The translations under genes were made by a program, and so were the position numbers. Of a DNA stretch of 28,557 nt, positions 26,397 through 28,557 are shown piece after piece. The notes below the pieces were generated by a model. It made no database searches. It had not been told where the DNA came from and saw nothing but the letters and a program-made list of their open reading frames with translations. Position 1 is the stretch's first letter, and each line of letters starts with the position of its first letter. Source of the stretch: a virus; the IMG/VR virus record IMGVR_UViG_3300026097_001350, positions 1 through 28,557 of that record; one strand, given 5' to 3'.

Positions 26397-27121
26397 AGGG
26401 CCTTAACGCCTGCAAGTTTTCTGATTCTATTCAGTTCTGTGTTTTCTGGTAACTCTAGCTCGTATTTTTGAGCATAGTCTCTAAAATCAGAAAGTTTTGA
26501 TTCTTTGTTAGGGTCATTTGCCAATGCCTGGAAAATTTTTTCAACACTGCCTAGGGCATCTTTACTGGCACCTTTTCCTAACAACATAACCGCAGTTTCG
26601 TCAGGATCAAAAGTTACCAATTCATTGCTATCTCTGCTGAACAATCCTTTGTCGTTGATCTTAAGATTTGCAGCTTTTGCCAGACTGCTCAATAAAACAT
26701 TACGAATCATGCCTTTGTATTGACTGTCTGCATCTGCTCTGTAGAAAAATTTCAACCAATCCGGATTGCCAAACATGAAATCTGTTTGAACAAAACCTAG
26801 GCTTTCGTCACCGTTAATCGGAGTTTTGAAATGTACACTGATTCCGCTTTTTTTGATCCACTGTTTTGGATCTTCGTCTGGTTTGTTTTGTTTTACCCAA
26901 GCCAGTAGATTCTTTACTAACTCTTCTTTTGAAATACTTTCAGGATTAACAGCTATGTCTAAATCACCGCTGGTGTCTTTGAGACCTGTGCTCCCTAGTT
27001 TGAAGTCTACATGATCTAAGCCAGTAACTTTTTCTAGCCAGGCTAGGGTAGGATCTACATCTGCGCGATTAATTCTCTGAGTTTGGTCTGCCCAAATATT
27101 GCCGCCTTCATTCAGAGTCAT
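26393..27121 (-). CDS. Polymerase-beta-type nucleotidyltransferase
   Basis: A 242-residue protein from the ATG at 27121; an in-frame ATG at 27205 would overlap the upstream gene by 98 nt and add an unlikely N-terminus. KLGSTGLKDTSGDLDIAVNP (41-60) is the GS-x8-D-x-D signature (G43-S44, D53, D55), and FVQTDFMFGN supplies the third carboxylate, D114. These are the catalytic residues of polymerase-beta/CCA-adding-type nucleotidyltransferases. The C-terminal half is helical and ends RIRKLAGV, a repeated phage C-terminal motif. Coupled by a 4-nt overlap to the ligase-like gene, so the two enzymes probably act in one pathway. Target unknown. Confidence 0.75.
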   Translation of the reverse strand: MTLNEGGNIWADQTQRINRADVDPTLAWLEKVTGLDHVDFKLGSTGLKDTSGDLDIAVNPESISKEELVKNLLAWVKQNKPDEDPKQWIKKSGISVHFKTPINGDESLGFVQTDFMFGNPDWLKFFYRADADSQYKGMIRNVLLSSLAKAANLKINDKGLFSRDSNELVTFDPDETAVMLLGKGASKDALGSVEKIFQALANDPNKESKLSDFRDYAQKYELELPENTELNRIRKLAGVKAL

Positions 27122-27380
27122 TGTTGTTGTTCCGTTTTGCTTCCATGATTTTATCAACACCTCTCTTGAATTTTTTTGGGTCGCCGCTTTTAATACTATT
27201 GACAAATCTTCTTTCTAATTCTGAAGCTGTTGCTTCATCGTAGGTCCTACTGATACGATTAAGCAAGTTGATTGCACTTTCAATTATATTAGAGCCAGTG
27301 CTCTCTATCAATAGATCTTCATCTCTGCTAGTCCTAATACTGTTCAATTCTTCAAGAATACTTCTAGTGCGTTTTTTCAT
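27108..27380 (-). CDS. Conserved phage hypothetical protein
   Basis: A 90-residue helical basic/acidic protein: MKKRTRSILEELNSIRTSRD, then IIESAINLLNRISRTYDEAT, then RRFVNSIKSGDPKKFKRGVD. The MKKRxRSxLEELNxI start and SAINLL..I...(Y/F)DEExxxxLxRR pattern recur in T4-like cyanophages as I remember, without known function. It is the first gene of a long minus-strand unit, with a late-type box at 27401-27408 and CGGAG before the ATG. It ends 14 nt inside the nucleotidyltransferase gene. Confidence 0.7.
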   Translation of the reverse strand: MKKRTRSILEELNSIRTSRDEDLLIESTGSNIIESAINLLNRISRTYDEATASELERRFVNSIKSGDPKKFKRGVDKIMEAKRNNNNDSE

Positions 27381-27400
27381 ATCTGTAACACTCCGTTAAA

Positions 27401-27428
27401 GTATTTATCGCAAGGAACCGGTAAATAC
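27401..27428. promoter_or_regulatory. Divergent pair of T4-like late promoter boxes
   Basis: The minus-strand box ATAAATAC (27401-27408) faces the 90-residue gene at 27380; the plus-strand box TAAATAC (27422-27428) faces the lipase at 27453, followed by GGAGGAGGG. The two are 13 nt apart, so both genes would be switched on together. Confidence 0.55.
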
Positions 27429-27452
27429 GCTAGTAGATGGAGGAGGGCTAGC

Positions 27453-28214
27453 ATGTCTATTATTAACCTTACTCTCGGTGAGAGAGGATTGTTGTTTGCT
27501 AAATTATCAAGTATCGCTTATTGTAACAGCAAAGAAGCAAAAAAGCAAGCAAAAACTTTAAGATTTACCACCGTAGAATTTTATGACAAAGCAGGAGCGC
27601 AGGCTTATCGCTTTCAAAATAAGACAGATATGGTAATTATTTGTAGAGGAACAGAGCCAACAGAATGGAACGATATCAAAGCTGATTTAGATGCTGTTCC
27701 TGTAATGGCAGAAACTGTGAGCAGGGTGCACAGAGGATTCAAAGCAGAAGTTGACGAACTATGGCCCATGGTTATAGATGATGTCAAGCGCGATGCGCCG
27801 GTCCGAGACTTGTGGTTCTGCGGACATTCACTGGGTGCGGCAATGACAACCATTATGGCTTCAAGATGTTTCCACGATCCAGATTTAGCAGACCCAGTTG
27901 AAGTACACACTTACGGATCACCTCGAGTGGGCTGGCCCGGTTATGCCAAAAGTTTAGGTATGACTCATCATCGTTGGGTGAACAACAATGACATAGTAAC
28001 AAAAGTACCTCTGTGGATCATGGGCTACAGACATCATGGCACTGAGCATTACATTGACAGCGAAGGTGATGTTGATCAAGAAAAGGGGTTGGCACGGTTT
28101 TGGGACGGCTTCCAAGGTACATTTAGAGGCTTAGTAACAGGTTCAGTAGATCAAATTTCGGATCACAATATGAGCGAATACATTGCTCATTTAGAACGCT
28201 TCGCCCAAAAGTAA
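27453..28214 (+). CDS. Class 3 lipase
   Basis: A 253-residue alpha/beta hydrolase on the plus strand. DLWFCGHSLGAAMTTIMASR holds the G-H-S-L-G nucleophile elbow. HRWVNNNDIVTKVPLWIMGY holds the candidate acid Asp (NNNDIVTKVP), and SDHNMSEYIAHL the candidate His. MVIICRGTEPTEWNDIKADL is the oxyanion-hole strand and lid start (RGT) of fungal-type class 3 lipases. No signal peptide, so it acts inside the cell or in the virion, perhaps on membrane phospholipid during lysis or release. Strong GGAGGAGGG ribosome-binding site. It overlaps the end of a convergent small membrane-protein gene by 28 nt. Confidence 0.9.
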   Translation: MSIINLTLGERGLLFAKLSSIAYCNSKEAKKQAKTLRFTTVEFYDKAGAQAYRFQNKTDMVIICRGTEPTEWNDIKADLDAVPVMAETVSRVHRGFKAEVDELWPMVIDDVKRDAPVRDLWFCGHSLGAAMTTIMASRCFHDPDLADPVEVHTYGSPRVGWPGYAKSLGMTHHRWVNNNDIVTKVPLWIMGYRHHGTEHYIDSEGDVDQEKGLARFWDGFQGTFRGLVTGSVDQISDHNMSEYIAHLERFAQK

Positions 28215-28405
28215 CGGAGCAACACAGCGAAAGACAATATGCCTACCCAGAGTAGGTATATTGTCAGCCCGCTACCTCCTGTCATATCAAGCAATTCCTT
28301 TCTTTCAAAGATACTTCCCGCCACGGCCAATGACACTATCATCAGAAGCCAGCTGGCAAACCAACACATCAATAACTGTTTAGCGAGTTTTATCCCGTCA
28401 TTCAT
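28187..28405 (-). CDS. Small membrane protein, two spans
   Basis: A 72-residue protein: LLMCWFASWLLMIVSLAVAG (about 11-30) and TIYLLWVGILSFAVLLRYFW (about 48-67) are clear membrane helices, separated by a short charged loop (SIFERKELLDMTGG). The end AKRSK is basic and probably cytoplasmic. This size and topology suit a holin or an inner-membrane accessory protein; no family is recognised. It is convergent with the lipase gene, and the ATG lies 6 nt after the preceding stop. Confidence 0.55.
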   Translation of the reverse strand: MNDGIKLAKQLLMCWFASWLLMIVSLAVAGSIFERKELLDMTGGSGLTIYLLWVGILSFAVLLRYFWAKRSK

Positions 28406-28411
28406 TTGCGT

Positions 28412-28557
28412 TCAACTCCAATATCTTGAACCGTCTATGTTACGCCAATACCGTTCGTTGTTGCGGTTCCAGAAGTTTTTGATCAAATACCAAGCCATTC
28501 CAAAGTATCCCATTTTTTTGAATCGTCTGCTGTCCTGTCCGAAGTGATGATCTATCA
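28412..28557 (-). CDS. Hypothetical protein, partial (N-terminus beyond window)
   Basis: The frame is open from the right edge to a TGA at 28412-28414: IDHHFGQDSRRFKKMGYFGM, then AWYLIKNFWNRNNERYWRNI and DGSRYWS. It is rich in Trp, Tyr, Asn and Arg and reads as real coding sequence. No family recognised from 47 residues. An internal ATG is possible, but the upstream residues look coding. It ends 6 nt before the small membrane-protein gene. Confidence 0.55.
   Translation of the reverse strand, partial: IDHHFGQDSRRFKKMGYFGMAWYLIKNFWNRNNERYWRNIDGSRYWS

Noticed and set aside
25963-26406. Plus-strand open frame of 147 codons
   Set aside because: Antisense to the conserved ligase-like domain, with no ribosome-binding site or domain of its own.
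27122-27205. Longer N-terminus of the polymerase-beta-like nucleotidyltransferase
   Set aside because: It would overlap the upstream conserved gene by 98 nt; homologues as I recall them begin near the EGGN stretch.
1-28557. CRISPR arrays, insertion sequences, integrase or attachment sites
   Set aside because: No spaced direct repeats, transposase or integrase motifs, or tRNA-type att duplications were seen.

Overview
The window reads as one stretch of a large T4-like marine myovirus genome. Genes are packed nose to tail, almost all on the minus strand, with 4-nt stop/start overlaps. Recognisable products are class Ia ribonucleotide reductase with a glutaredoxin, a PAAR spike-tip protein, a beta-helix tail spike, Hsp20, a thermonuclease, a 2OG-Fe(II) oxygenase and many small proteins of the kind shared by cyanophages and pelagiphages. 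An (A/C)TAAATAC box resembling the T4 late promoter recurs upstream of genes on both strands, and a few genes carry host-type TTGACA-N17-TAtAcT promoters instead. No photosynthesis genes are visible. A circularly permuted two-piece tmRNA with a tag ending in ALAA, and a lipoprotein resembling an alphaproteobacterial surface antigen, point to an alphaproteobacterial host. This is inference; marine cyanobacteria also have permuted tmRNA.

Layout. 1-435: start of an exported Asn/Thr-rich repeat protein. 571-789: a Fis-type DNA-binding protein on the plus strand. 808-3896: a PD-(D/E)XK-like protein, a PcyA/PcyX-type bilin reductase, heme oxygenase, ClpS and Hsp20. 3977-7763: a DUF6065-like protein, a 2OG oxygenase, ribosomal protein bS21, a hypothetical protein and a large membrane coiled-coil protein. 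7778-11692: an exported-protein block (three lipoproteins, a SleB-type wall hydrolase, small secreted proteins) with a thermonuclease. 11734-12090: the tmRNA gene with promoter and terminator. 12077-17050: small proteins, PAAR, glutaredoxin, NrdB and NrdA. 17086-20295: tail spike and its coupled neighbour, an HNH endonuclease and a RecB-like nuclease. 20346-27380: a probable virion and internal-protein block, including two nucleotidyltransferase-like proteins. 27453-28214: a class 3 lipase on the plus strand, then two small minus-strand genes at the right edge. No stretch above 300 bases lacks a feature; the longest non-protein stretch is the tmRNA gene.

Themes. (i) Translation and proteolysis control: tmRNA, bS21, ClpS and Hsp20 sit in one 9-kb stretch. 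(ii) Heme to bilin: ClpS, heme oxygenase and bilin reductase are translationally coupled. (iii) Two A9 runs lie where a -1 slip would extend a virion-type protein and a membrane protein; in each case the extension has no good start of its own. (iv) At least six proteins carry N-termini resembling T4 capsid-targeting peptides followed by an (I/L)-x-E prohead-protease-like site, suggesting a set of packaged, possibly injected proteins that includes a nuclease-like and a ligase-like enzyme. (v) One gene has a promoter inside a hairpin that would hide its ribosome-binding site only in read-through mRNA.

All family assignments come from reading motifs by eye; no database search was possible.
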